In this document: piece by piece, positions 40,955-48,839 of the stretch
How positions within the stretch are numbered: the stretch's first letter is position 1
Layout: each line of letters begins with the position of its first letter
DNA from: Palsa-513 sp050010595
GTDB taxonomy: Bacteria > Actinomycetota > Thermoleophilia > Solirubrobacterales > Solirubrobacteraceae
Assembly: GCA_050010595.1 (NCBI GenBank)
Contig: JBEKKS010000003.1
Location: 1 to 64,000, forward strand
Direction of reading: 5' to 3'
DNA: 64,000 nt
Notes under the pieces: model-generated
Database searches by the model: none
Told to the model about the DNA's origin: nothing
The model's input: the letters and a program-made list of their open reading frames with translations, nothing else
Translations under genes and position numbers: made by a program

Positions 40955-41725
40955 ATGCCGAAGCGCGCAGCCAGAAGAACCGTCACGGCCCTCACTCTCG
41001 TGGTTGCCCTGGCCCTCGCCGCCAGCGCCAGCGCGGCGCCTCGCGGACGGACGATTGCCGACACGCCGATCGCGGCGCTGCCCGCGACTTGCACGACTGC
41101 CCCCACTGGGAGCAGTTGCACCAACGCAGTGGTTGCAGCGCTCGATACCGCTCGCACCGCGCTCGGGCTCGGCCCGTATGCGCTACCGCGCGATTTCGAC
41201 TCGCTGCCCGGCACACGGCAGCTCTTCATCCTTGTGAACCTCGACCGGATCGCCTACGGCCTGGCGCCGATCCAGGGGCTCAGCCCGGTGCTCGCCACTG
41301 CCGCCCAGAGCGCCATCGCGAGCGACGTCGACCCTGACCCGACCGACCTTCTCGCGAGCCTGCCGAGCTACGCCTGGACATCGGATTGGGCGGGCGGCTG
41401 GGCCAACGCGCCGTACGCCTACTACGAGTGGATGTATGACGACGGGTACGTCGGCAACGCGACCTCAAACGTCGACTGCACCGCCAGTGGCGCGTCCGGC
41501 TGCTGGGTTCACCGGCGCAACATCCTCGCGTTCGGGCGAGCTGGGACACTCACAATGGGCGCCGCGGTGGCAGTCGATGAGCGCGGCCAGACCGGCTACG
41601 CGATCACGCTCGTCTGGACACCGGGCACCGCGTGGACGAGCTACAGCTACACCTGGGCTCAAGCGCAGGCGGACGGCGCAGGCGCAACGCAGGGCAGCAG
41701 GCTTCGGCTGTCCCATCATCGTTGA
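40955..41725 (+). CDS. Secreted CAP/SCP-like protein
   Basis: 256 residues. Signal peptide about 1-28 (LTLVVALALAASASA). The body resembles a CAP (cysteine-rich secretory/PR-1) domain: RQLFILVNLDRIAYGLAPIQGLSPVLATAAQ parallels the first helix and its xxNxxR pattern, and SGCWVHRRNIL parallels the second signature. Four Cys in two pairs are likely disulfides. CAP catalytic-type His is present in WVHRRN. No operon partner; function in the wall or outside the cell is unknown. Confidence 0.7.
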   Translation: MPKRAARRTVTALTLVVALALAASASAAPRGRTIADTPIAALPATCTTAPTGSSCTNAVVAALDTARTALGLGPYALPRDFDSLPGTRQLFILVNLDRIAYGLAPIQGLSPVLATAAQSAIASDVDPDPTDLLASLPSYAWTSDWAGGWANAPYAYYEWMYDDGYVGNATSNVDCTASGASGCWVHRRNILAFGRAGTLTMGAAVAVDERGQTGYAITLVWTPGTAWTSYSYTWAQAQADGAGATQGSRLRLSHHR

Positions 41726-43109
41726 AACACTGCCGGCACAGGCACCTACACTGGGCCGATGCCCCCGCAGGATCCACTGACGCGTCTGCGCCAGATCGCG
41801 GTCGACCTCGGCCGGATGGCCGACGAGCTGGAGCGCGAGACGCAACTCGATCCGACGATCTTTCGCCACCTCCGCACGCAGCTACTCGAGATCGCGGCTG
41901 ATCTCGAACGAGCCCGAGAGCGCTCGTCTGTGGCGCAGGCGTGGCAAGCACGCCTGCGCCACAGACGAGCGCCAGCAACCAATAGGGAACATTGTCGCTC
42001 GTCGCCTGCGCGAGCGGTGCACCGGCGGCAGACCCGAGCGTCACGCCGAGCGCCCAGGCGAGGTTCCACAGCGCGTAGGCGAAACCCTGGTCGACGCCGT
42101 GACTCTCGGCCGCCGAGCTGAGCAGCGCACTCGCCGGAACCCAGCAGACACCGAACGCGAGCCCCGCGAGCGCCGTCGTCACGCCAAGCAGCCAAACGAC
42201 GCTCGCGAGGGGCAGCACGAGCGCGAGACACGCCGAGGCGCAGAGGCCGACACGGATCGCGAGCCAGGGACCGCGGCGATCGCTGAGGCGTCCGAAGATC
42301 GGGCTGGCTCCACCTTCGAGCGCCGCCGCGCTGAGGAAGACGGCACCGATCGCGAGACTGCTTGCACCGCCGGCGCTCAGGCGCAGCGGCGCGAGCACAC
42401 CCAGCACGCCGAACAGCGCCGCGGGTATCGCCGTGAAGCAGAATCCGGCGCGCAGGCGGCGGTCCTTCATCGCCGAGCGCAACACGCGCAGCTCCAGGCG
42501 CCCAGTCGGTTGATGTGCTCCAGGTGTCGCTGCCGCGAGCAGGCCGAGCAGGCCGATGACCGCGGCGACCACTGCGAATACGAGCCGCGGGCCGGCAAGC
42601 TCGGCGAGCGATCCGATCACCGGGCCGAGCATCGCGCCGGCAATCGCGATCCCGAGCACGCCTCCGACGGCCTCGCCGCGCCGCCCGGGTGGCACGACAC
42701 CGGCGAGCCAGCTGAGCGAACCGATCCAGATCCCCGTTCCCGCCACTCCCTGGGCGAAGCGGGCAGCGTCGAGGGCGACGGACCCGCGGGCGTAGCCGAA
42801 CGCGACGCTCGTCGCCGCGAGCGCCAATGCGGCTCCCACGGTCGCGCGCTTCGGGCCGACGCGCGCAACGACGAGGCCGATCGGCAGCGCAGCGGTGAGA
42901 GCCCCGATCGCATATGAAGCGACAAGCAGGCCTGCCGTCGCCTTCGAAAGGTGAAGACGATGGGCGTAGTAGGGCAACAGTGGCGCCAGCGCGGAGTAGA
43001 ACATCACCTCGCTGAGCGCAAGGGCGCTCGCGAGCACGAAAAGCCATGGAAGGGTCCGCCGGACGCGCACAGCCGGCGCAGGTATACCGCGCCGGCGATC
43101 GCTTGGCAT
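41604..43109 (-). CDS. MFS transporter (drug-efflux-like), C-terminal end uncertain
   Basis: About twelve membrane segments: RRTLPWLFVLASALALSEVMFYSALAPLLPYY starts the fold and AVGFGYARGS-like and RLSDRRGPWLAIRVGL (the loop motif between helices) follow. The transporter part ends near VPYWLLALVCGAGVLATPA, at about 41950. The frame then runs another 115 codons to 41604 with Arg/Ser/Cys-rich sequence antisense to other genes, because no stop occurs. The change falls on a perfect 23-bp inverted repeat. The natural end is probably near 41950. ATG 43109 chosen; an upstream start at 43190 is possible. Confidence 0.78.
   Translation of the reverse strand: MPSDRRRGIPAPAVRVRRTLPWLFVLASALALSEVMFYSALAPLLPYYAHRLHLSKATAGLLVASYAIGALTAALPIGLVVARVGPKRATVGAALALAATSVAFGYARGSVALDAARFAQGVAGTGIWIGSLSWLAGVVPPGRRGEAVGGVLGIAIAGAMLGPVIGSLAELAGPRLVFAVVAAVIGLLGLLAAATPGAHQPTGRLELRVLRSAMKDRRLRAGFCFTAIPAALFGVLGVLAPLRLSAGGASSLAIGAVFLSAAALEGGASPIFGRLSDRRGPWLAIRVGLCASACLALVLPLASVVWLLGVTTALAGLAFGVCWVPASALLSSAAESHGVDQGFAYALWNLAWALGVTLGSAAGAPLAQATSDNVPYWLLALVCGAGVLATPAPQTSALGLVRDQPRSRVAACGGGERSSDRVASRAPARRPSGRGRPRSGADASVDPAGASAQCRCLCRQCFNDDGTAEACCPALRLRRPPALEPRCSCSSSTRCPVSRRA
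41759..42121 (+). CDS. Possible small helical protein, 3' end uncertain
   Basis: From ATG 41759 the first 54 codons (PLTRLRQIAVDLGRMADELE ... RTQLLEIAADLERARER) look like a genuine amphipathic/coiled-coil helix with protein-like composition. A TACACT element at 41747-41752 and TTGAAA at 41722-41727 (19-base spacer) suggest leaderless expression. After the inverted repeat at 41921-41971 the frame becomes Arg-rich and is antisense to the MFS gene, so only the first half is likely real. No stop precedes the hairpin. Confidence 0.35.
   Translation: MPPQDPLTRLRQIAVDLGRMADELERETQLDPTIFRHLRTQLLEIAADLERARERSSVAQAWQARLRHRRAPATNREHCRSSPARAVHRRQTRASRRAPRRGSTARRRNPGRRRDSRPPS
41921..41971. repeat. Perfect 23-bp inverted repeat with 5-nt loop
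   Basis: Left arm 41921-41943 begins CGCTCGTCTGTGG and the right arm 41949-41971 is its exact reverse complement; loop GCAAG. It lies exactly where the convergent small helical gene and MFS gene meet. It may be a bidirectional terminator, or a fold-back join made during sequencing or assembly. Confidence 0.85.
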
Positions 43110-43182
43110 GAAGCGCGGCCAGTCCGGCTGCAAGAATGCCGCCGGACCAGGCGGTCGTCCGTCGACGGGAGCAGGAGCACTG

Positions 43183-45459
43183 GTGGGCATCGATCAACGC
43201 AAGACCGGAGCGGCAGGGCCGATTGCCGCGGCGCGGGCCTGGTTTGGGACACACGACCCGGGACACGCTGCGCTGCGGCGCGCGGGACGCGCAGCGGTCA
43301 TCATGCCGGCGCTCTTCGCGCTCGGCGACAAGGTGATCGGCAATCCGATCGTCGCTACGTTCGCCGCGTTCGGCTCGTTCGCGATGCTGCTGCTCGTCGA
43401 TTTCCCGGGCAGCCTGCGGGACCGAGTACGCGACCAGGCGGCGCTCGTGCTGGCTTGCGGCGCGTTTGTCGCACTCGGGACGGTCGCCTCACAACACACG
43501 TGGAGCGCCGCAGTCGCGATGGCAGTCGTGGCGTTTGCAGTGCTGTTCGCCGGCGTTGTCAGCTCAGTGATTGCAGGTGCGACGACGTCGCTGCTGCTGT
43601 CGTTCATCCTCCCTGTCTCGCTGCCCGGCCCCGCCTCCGAGATCCCGGATCGGCTTGCCGGCTGGGGCCTTGCGGGCGGAGTGTCACTGCTCGCGATCAC
43701 GCTGCTCTGGCCGGCGCCGGCGCGAAATCCCGTACGAGCCGCGGCGATCGACGCCTGCCGCGCTCTGGCAGCATGCCTGCGCGCCGAGATCGACTTCGTC
43801 GGCGGCGGCGATGATGAGCCCTATCGGGGCGCGGTCGGAAAGGCAGATTCGGCGATCAGTCGGCTACAGAACGCGTTCTTCGCCACCCCCTACCGACCGA
43901 GTGGCCTGACCACCGATGCGCGAGCCGTGATCCGCCTCGTAGACGAGCTGCGCTGGCTGAGCAGCATCGTCGAGCACGCCGCGCCCAGCCAGCGCCCGGC
44001 TCGACCGCGACGCGAGGTGATGAGCGTGAAGGGCGCGGTCGCGGACGTGCTCGAGCGCGCCGGCGAACTGCTCGACGCTCCCGGCCTCGCAGGCGACGCA
44101 CTGGACGATACGGTCGCGACGATGCACGGCAAGCTCGAAGTCCTCGAGCAGGCGACGGTTGCAGCACTACCCGGCGAGCGCCAGCGGGCGCCAGCAAGCA
44201 TCGTCTCGTCGCTCGACCCCAGCTTCAGGGCGCAGGAGCTCAGCTTCGTCGCCGCGCAGATCGCGTCGAATTCCGCGCTCGCCGCTGCCGCCGCGCGCAG
44301 GCCATGGCTGGATCGCGTGCTGGGGCGACAGCCGGCGGGATTTGCTGGGCCGGTGAGTGCCGCGGGCGAGCGGGCGTCATCGTTTGCGACGCGCGAAGCG
44401 CTCTGGCTTCGCAACAGCCTGCGCGGGGCGGCAGCGCTGGGCGTCGCGGTTCTGATAGCGGATCTGACGAGCGTGCAACACGGCTTCTGGGTCGTGTTCG
44501 GAACGCTGTCGGTGCTCCGTTCGAACGCGCTCAGCACCGGCCAGAACATCGTCCGCGCGCTCGCAGGCACGACCGCCGGATTCGTCGTCGGCGGCGCGAT
44601 CGTCTACGCCATCGGGACGAACACCGACCTGCTCTGGGCACTTCTACCGGTCGCCGTGCTCTGCGCCGGTCTGGCGCCCGCCGCGATCTCGTTTGCCGCC
44701 GGGCAGGCCGCGTTCACGCTCACGCTCCTGATCCTGTTCAACCTGATCGCCCCCGCCGGCTGGCGGATCGGCCTCGTGCGCATCGAGGACGTCGCGATCG
44801 GCTGCGCTGTCAGCCTTACGATCGGGCTCCTGTTCTGGCCGCGCGGCGCCGGCGCCGCGCTTGGCCGAGCGCTCGGCGGCGCCTATGAGAGCAGCGCGAG
44901 CTATCTCGCCGCGGCGATCAACTACGGCGTCGGCTGCTGCGACCCGACCGGCCCCCAGATCGCGCCGCCCAGGCGCCAAGCATTCGAAGCTGCAGCCGCG
45001 TCACGCCGGCTCGATGACACGTTCCGCGGCTACCTCGGTGAGCGCGGGGCAAAGCGGGTGGCGCTCGCCGAGATCACTGCGCTCGTCACGGGCGTCACCG
45101 GCGTCAGACTGGCCGCAGACGCGGTGCTCGACCTCTGGGACGGGAACGGCGCGGAGTCCGGCGATCGCTCAGCCGCTCGCGCCGAGCTCTTGGGCGTTGC
45201 AGCCGGGCTCACCGATTGGTACCGGCGCTTTGCTGCGAGCCTTGCAGCTGGCGCCGCCGTGCCCGATCCGCTGCCCGACGACGAGAGCGCGGGCGGGCGG
45301 TTGATCGAAGCCGTCGCGCGAGACCTGCGCGACGGCGACGGCCACGCCACCGCCGCCGGCGTGCGTGTGCTCTGGACGGGCGACCACCTCGACGCCGCGC
45401 GCCGGTTACAGGAGCTGCTCGTCGGACCCGCCCGCGCGACGATCGGCGCCGGCGTCTGA
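43183..45459 (+). CDS. FUSC-family membrane protein
   Basis: 758 residues from GTG 43183, with AGGAG seven bases upstream. Two blocks of about five to six membrane helices (about residues 40-190 and 420-580) are separated by a cytoplasmic helical region. AIFADLTSVQHGFWVVFGTLSVLRSNALSTGQNIVRALAGT-type sequence in the second block is the FUSC/aromatic-acid exporter signature. Likely an efflux component, substrate unknown. It is divergent from the MFS gene; its 3' end overlaps the luciferase-like gene by 54 bases. Confidence 0.82.
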   Translation: MGIDQRKTGAAGPIAAARAWFGTHDPGHAALRRAGRAAVIMPALFALGDKVIGNPIVATFAAFGSFAMLLLVDFPGSLRDRVRDQAALVLACGAFVALGTVASQHTWSAAVAMAVVAFAVLFAGVVSSVIAGATTSLLLSFILPVSLPGPASEIPDRLAGWGLAGGVSLLAITLLWPAPARNPVRAAAIDACRALAACLRAEIDFVGGGDDEPYRGAVGKADSAISRLQNAFFATPYRPSGLTTDARAVIRLVDELRWLSSIVEHAAPSQRPARPRREVMSVKGAVADVLERAGELLDAPGLAGDALDDTVATMHGKLEVLEQATVAALPGERQRAPASIVSSLDPSFRAQELSFVAAQIASNSALAAAAARRPWLDRVLGRQPAGFAGPVSAAGERASSFATREALWLRNSLRGAAALGVAVLIADLTSVQHGFWVVFGTLSVLRSNALSTGQNIVRALAGTTAGFVVGGAIVYAIGTNTDLLWALLPVAVLCAGLAPAAISFAAGQAAFTLTLLILFNLIAPAGWRIGLVRIEDVAIGCAVSLTIGLLFWPRGAGAALGRALGGAYESSASYLAAAINYGVGCCDPTGPQIAPPRRQAFEAAAASRRLDDTFRGYLGERGAKRVALAEITALVTGVTGVRLAADAVLDLWDGNGAESGDRSAARAELLGVAAGLTDWYRRFAASLAAGAAVPDPLPDDESAGGRLIEAVARDLRDGDGHATAAGVRVLWTGDHLDAARRLQELLVGPARATIGAGV

Positions 45460-46482
45460 GGCATCTCGCCGCGCGAGCTCTGCGCGCACGACCGGGATCA
45501 CCGCTGTAGCAAACAGCTCCATCGAGCGCAGCACGTCGCGATGGGCGACCGCTCCGAGACTCATATGCGCGAGATAGCGCTGGTGACCGAACAGCTCGTG
45601 CTCGTAGAGGATCTTCTCTGCCACCTGCTCGGCAGAGCCCACCGCAAGCGCGCCTTCCGGTGCGCGTAGCGCCTCATAGTCGGTCTTGCCGGCTGGTGGC
45701 CAACCACGCTCGCGCCCAATCCGATTCATCACCGCGAGGTAGGACGACGCGAACGCCGCGTCAGCTCGCGCGGAGGTCTCGCCGACGAAAGCATGAGTGT
45801 TGATCGCGATCCGCGCCTGCGGGAGGGCGTGGCCGGCGGCCTCCCAGGCGTCACGGTAGAGCTCCACCAGCGGCTGGAAGCGCACCGGCTGACCGCCGAT
45901 GATCGCAACTGTCAGCGGTAGACCGAGCGCCGCAGCGCGAACGACTGACTGCGGCGTGCCACCGACCGCGATCCACACGGGCAGCGGATCTTGAACCGGA
46001 CGCGGCCAAACCAGGGCGTCAACGAGCTCCGCGCGGTGGCGACCGGACCAGGTGACGCGTGGCGCCTCGCGAATCGCGAGCAGCAGCTCGAGCTTCTCCG
46101 CGAAGAGCTCGTCGTAGTCCTCGAGGTCGTAGCCGAAGAGCGGGAAGGACTCCGTGAACGATCCGCGTCCGGCCATGATCTCGGCGCGGCCGTCCGAGAG
46201 GAGGTCGATCTGCGCGAACTGCTCGAAGACGCGGACCGGGTCCTCGGAGCTGAGGACCGTGACCGCGCTCGAGAGCCGGATCCGCGTCGTGACCGCAGCC
46301 ATCGCGGCGAGCACGGTGGTCGGAGCGGAGACGAGGTAGTCCTCGCGATGGTGCTCGCCAAGGGCGAACACGTCGAAGCCGAGCTCGTCGGCCAGCCGGA
46401 CCTCCTCGAGCAGGTCGCGCATCCGCTGCTGCGGCGTCACCCCAGCACCCAGGTCCGCAAACGTCGCGAGTCCGAACTCCAC
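45406..46482 (-). CDS. LLM-class flavin-dependent oxidoreductase
   Basis: 358 residues of the luciferase-like TIM barrel. MEFGLATFAD start, LADELGFDVFALGEHHREDYLVSAP, TTRIRLSSAVTVLSSEDPVRVFEQFAQIDLLSDGRAEIMAGRGS and VWIAVGGTPQSVVRAA match the group that uses reduced FMN or F420. It starts 30 bases after the amidohydrolase stop on the same strand and is probably last in the MaoC-SDR-amidohydrolase operon. Substrate not readable. Confidence 0.87.
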   Translation of the reverse strand: MEFGLATFADLGAGVTPQQRMRDLLEEVRLADELGFDVFALGEHHREDYLVSAPTTVLAAMAAVTTRIRLSSAVTVLSSEDPVRVFEQFAQIDLLSDGRAEIMAGRGSFTESFPLFGYDLEDYDELFAEKLELLLAIREAPRVTWSGRHRAELVDALVWPRPVQDPLPVWIAVGGTPQSVVRAAALGLPLTVAIIGGQPVRFQPLVELYRDAWEAAGHALPQARIAINTHAFVGETSARADAAFASSYLAVMNRIGRERGWPPAGKTDYEALRAPEGALAVGSAEQVAEKILYEHELFGHQRYLAHMSLGAVAHRDVLRSMELFATAVIPVVRAELARRDASDAGADRRAGGSDEQLL

Positions 46483-46512
46483 GACGGCCGATCCTACCCG
46501 TGAAGAGTGGCG

Positions 46513-47388
46513 TCAGTCCGCGGTGAGCCCGAGCAGGCGCGCTGCATTCTGCTTGAGCACGAGTGGGCGTACGTCGTCGCGGATCGGCAGCTCAGCGAAG
46601 TCCGCGAGCCAGCGGTCCGGCGTGATCAAGGGATAGTCAGACCCGAACAGCATCTTGTGCTTGAGCAGCGTGTTGGTGTAGCGGATCAGGATCTCAGGGA
46701 AATACTTCGGCGACCAGCCGGAGAGGTCGATGTAGACGTTCGGCTTGTGAACGGCCACCGCCAGCGCCTCCTCCTGCCAGGGGAACGACGGGTGCGCGAG
46801 GATGATCTCGAGATCCGGGAAGTCGGCGGCGACGTCGTCGACGAGCATCGGGTTGGAGTACTTCAGACGGACCCCACCACCGCCCGGCATGCCCGCGCCG
46901 ATGCCGGTGGTTCCCGAGTGAAAGAGCGCGACCAGGCCCGCGTCGGCGATCACCCGGTAGAGCGGATAGAAGTCGCGGTCGTTCGGGCAGAACGCCTGAG
47001 TGTTCGGGTGGAACTTGAAACCGCGTACGCCAGCCTCGATCAGCTCGCGAGCCTCGCGAACCGCCAACTTGCCCTTGTGAGGATCGACGCTGCCGAACGG
47101 GATCAGGACGTCGGGGTTGGCTGCGGCAGCCGCGAGAATCTCGTCGCTCCCGAGCCGCCGCCTGCCCATCCCCGCTTCGTCGTCAACGTTGAAGAGCACC
47201 GCGAGCATCTTCCGCTCGCGGTAGTAGTCGGCAACCTCGGCCGCGGTCGGCTGGGGCGGAGCGCCGCCGAAGTAACGGGCGGCGGCGGCCAGGATCTCGT
47301 CGCTCACCGGGTCCGTCGGCTCGCTCGCATTGCGCTCGGCGTGGACGTGCACGTCGATCGCGACGAGGCTCGAGACGTCTACCGTCAT
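46513..47388 (-). CDS. Amidohydrolase 2-family metal-dependent hydrolase/decarboxylase
   Basis: 291 residues. AIDVHVHAERN (HxH metal motif), GFKFHPNTQAF, ALFHSGTT, IILAHPSFPWQEEAL and LFGSDYPLI (metal Asp) are the ordered motifs of the amidohydrolase 2 TIM barrel. Start ATG 47388 overlaps the SDR stop (ATGA). In bacterial phenylpropanoid clusters an enzyme of this superfamily releases the aromatic acid from a beta-ketoacyl-CoA; that would suit the neighbours, but hydration or decarboxylation are also possible. Confidence 0.85.
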   Translation of the reverse strand: MTVDVSSLVAIDVHVHAERNASEPTDPVSDEILAAAARYFGGAPPQPTAAEVADYYRERKMLAVLFNVDDEAGMGRRRLGSDEILAAAAANPDVLIPFGSVDPHKGKLAVREARELIEAGVRGFKFHPNTQAFCPNDRDFYPLYRVIADAGLVALFHSGTTGIGAGMPGGGGVRLKYSNPMLVDDVAADFPDLEIILAHPSFPWQEEALAVAVHKPNVYIDLSGWSPKYFPEILIRYTNTLLKHKMLFGSDYPLITPDRWLADFAELPIRDDVRPLVLKQNAARLLGLTAD

Positions 47389-48317
47389 GCCCCCGGCTCG
47401 GCGTCGAGGCTGACCGGCGAGAGCTCGATCCCGTAGCCTTGGAGCGAGCCCGCGAACGCCTCGTTCCACTCGCTGGCGATCGCCTCGACGGTCCAGCCAC
47501 CGTCGCGATAGGAGGTGACGAGCTCGTGGGGATGCGAGTAAAGACTCAGCTTGTCGCCGCCGATGCCGATCGCCTGGCCGCTCACCGCGGCGCCGGCCGC
47601 GGATGCCAGGAACACCGCCAGCGGCGCGCAATCCTCTGGCCTGCCGATTGCGTGATCGTGGCGCAGCGCCCGCGGAAGCGGCTCGCCCGCCTCGATCCGC
47701 TCGGCCAGCGGCGCGTACGCCGGGATACCGGCGGTCATCGCCGTCCACGCCGTGGGGACGATCGCGTTCACCGTGATCTGGCTGCGCGCCAGCTCGAGTG
47801 CCCAGGTGCGCGCGAATGAGACGACGCCCGCTTTCGCCGCGGCGTAGTTCGTCTGGCCGAAGTTGCCGAACTGGCCCGCCGGTGAGCCGACCAGGATGAT
47901 CCGACCGCCCTCCCCCTGTTCGCGCAGGCGAATCGCCGCAGCGCGTGCGCACGTAAATGTGCCGCGCAGGTGAGTCTTGATCACCAAGTCGAAATCCTCG
48001 TCGCTCATCTTCCAGAGCACCCTGTCTCGCAGCACGCCGGCGTTTGTCAGCATCACGTCGAGACGACCGAACTCCGCGACCGCGCGCGACACGAGCCGCT
48101 CCGCGGCGGCGCTCTCGCCGACCTCCACCACCTCTGCCACCGCGCGCTGCCCAGCCGCGGCGATCAACCCCACCGTCTCGTCAGCCGATGCCGGATCGAG
48201 GTCGTTGACAACCACCGCGGCGCCCGCCTGCGCAAGCGCGACAGCATAGGCACGACCGATGCCGCGCCCGCTTCCGGTCACGACCGCCACCTTGCCGTCG
48301 AGCCGCAGATCGCTCAC
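47385..48317 (-). CDS. Short-chain dehydrogenase, 3-hydroxyacyl-CoA type
   Basis: 310 residues from GTG 48317, which overlaps the MaoC stop (GTGA). VAVVTGSGRGIGRAYAVALAQAGAAVVVNDLD, LTNAGVLRD, GSPAGQFGNFGQTNYAAAKAGVVSF (catalytic Ser-Tyr-Lys) resemble the dehydrogenase part of multifunctional beta-oxidation enzymes. Next to a MaoC hydratase it should oxidise a 3-hydroxyacyl-CoA. The C-terminal 60 residues (GGDKLSLYSHPHELVTSYRDGGWTVEAI) also match that subgroup. Confidence 0.88.
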   Translation of the reverse strand: MSDLRLDGKVAVVTGSGRGIGRAYAVALAQAGAAVVVNDLDPASADETVGLIAAAGQRAVAEVVEVGESAAAERLVSRAVAEFGRLDVMLTNAGVLRDRVLWKMSDEDFDLVIKTHLRGTFTCARAAAIRLREQGEGGRIILVGSPAGQFGNFGQTNYAAAKAGVVSFARTWALELARSQITVNAIVPTAWTAMTAGIPAYAPLAERIEAGEPLPRALRHDHAIGRPEDCAPLAVFLASAAGAAVSGQAIGIGGDKLSLYSHPHELVTSYRDGGWTVEAIASEWNEAFAGSLQGYGIELSPVSLDAEPGA

Positions 48318-48781
48318 GCGTAGTACCGCACGAGGCATTCCGCGGCGACCGCCGGCCGCTCGCTCCCCTGGACCTCGATCGTGGCGGCAAGCTTTACCTG
48401 GATCCCGCCATTGATGTCGGTCACCTCGACAATCTCTGCGCCGCCGCGCCACTGTGCGCCGACCGGAAGCGGTGCCGGGAAGCGGACTTTGTCGAGGCCG
48501 TAGTTCACGCTCATCTTGGCGTCGGTGACGGCGAGCCGCTGCGTCACAGGGGCGAGCAAGGCGAGCGACAGGAACCCGTGCGCGATGGTGCCGCCGAATG
48601 GAGTGAGCTTCGCACGCTGCGGATCGACATGGAGAAAATTGTGATCGCCGGTGCAGTCGGCGAACGCGTCGACCTGCGTCTGCGTCATCTCTGCCCAGTC
48701 GCCGTAGCCGAGGTGGCGCCCCTCGCTGCGGCGTAGCTCGTCGATGTCCAGTTCGACGGCGACCGTCGGCGCGCTGCTCAT
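48314..48781 (-). CDS. MaoC-like enoyl-CoA hydratase
   Basis: 155 residues, single hot-dog domain. DCTGDHNFLHVDPQRAKLTPFGGTIAHGFLSLAL contains the (R)-hydratase motif with catalytic Asp and His. GGAGGACGGGAG upstream supports ATG 48781. First gene of the four-gene minus-strand operon and divergent from the CoA ligase, with 58 bases between starts. Confidence 0.9.
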   Translation of the reverse strand: MSSAPTVAVELDIDELRRSEGRHLGYGDWAEMTQTQVDAFADCTGDHNFLHVDPQRAKLTPFGGTIAHGFLSLALLAPVTQRLAVTDAKMSVNYGLDKVRFPAPLPVGAQWRGGAEIVEVTDINGGIQVKLAATIEVQGSERPAVAAECLVRYYA

Positions 48782-48802
48782 CTCCCGTCCTCCTCGCCGC
48801 TC

Positions 48803-48831
48803 TTGACTATCAGGTATCCGAATACTAGCGT
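48803..48831 (+). promoter_or_regulatory. Promoter TTGACT-N17-TAGCGT for the CoA ligase, with internal palindrome
   Basis: TTGACT (48803-48808), 17-base spacer, TAGCGT (48826-48831). The predicted transcript start falls about at ATG 48840, so the mRNA would be leaderless. The spacer contains GTATCCGAATAC (48814-48825), a 12-bp palindrome with one mismatched pair, which could be the operator of the MarR gene at 50441. Confidence 0.5.
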
Positions 48832-48839
48832 GAATGTGG

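Noticed and set aside
40780..41337. Plus-strand gene before and overlapping the CAP-like protein
   Set aside because: Arg/His/Pro-rich composition and overlap with a signal-peptide protein in another frame; upstream part follows a terminator.
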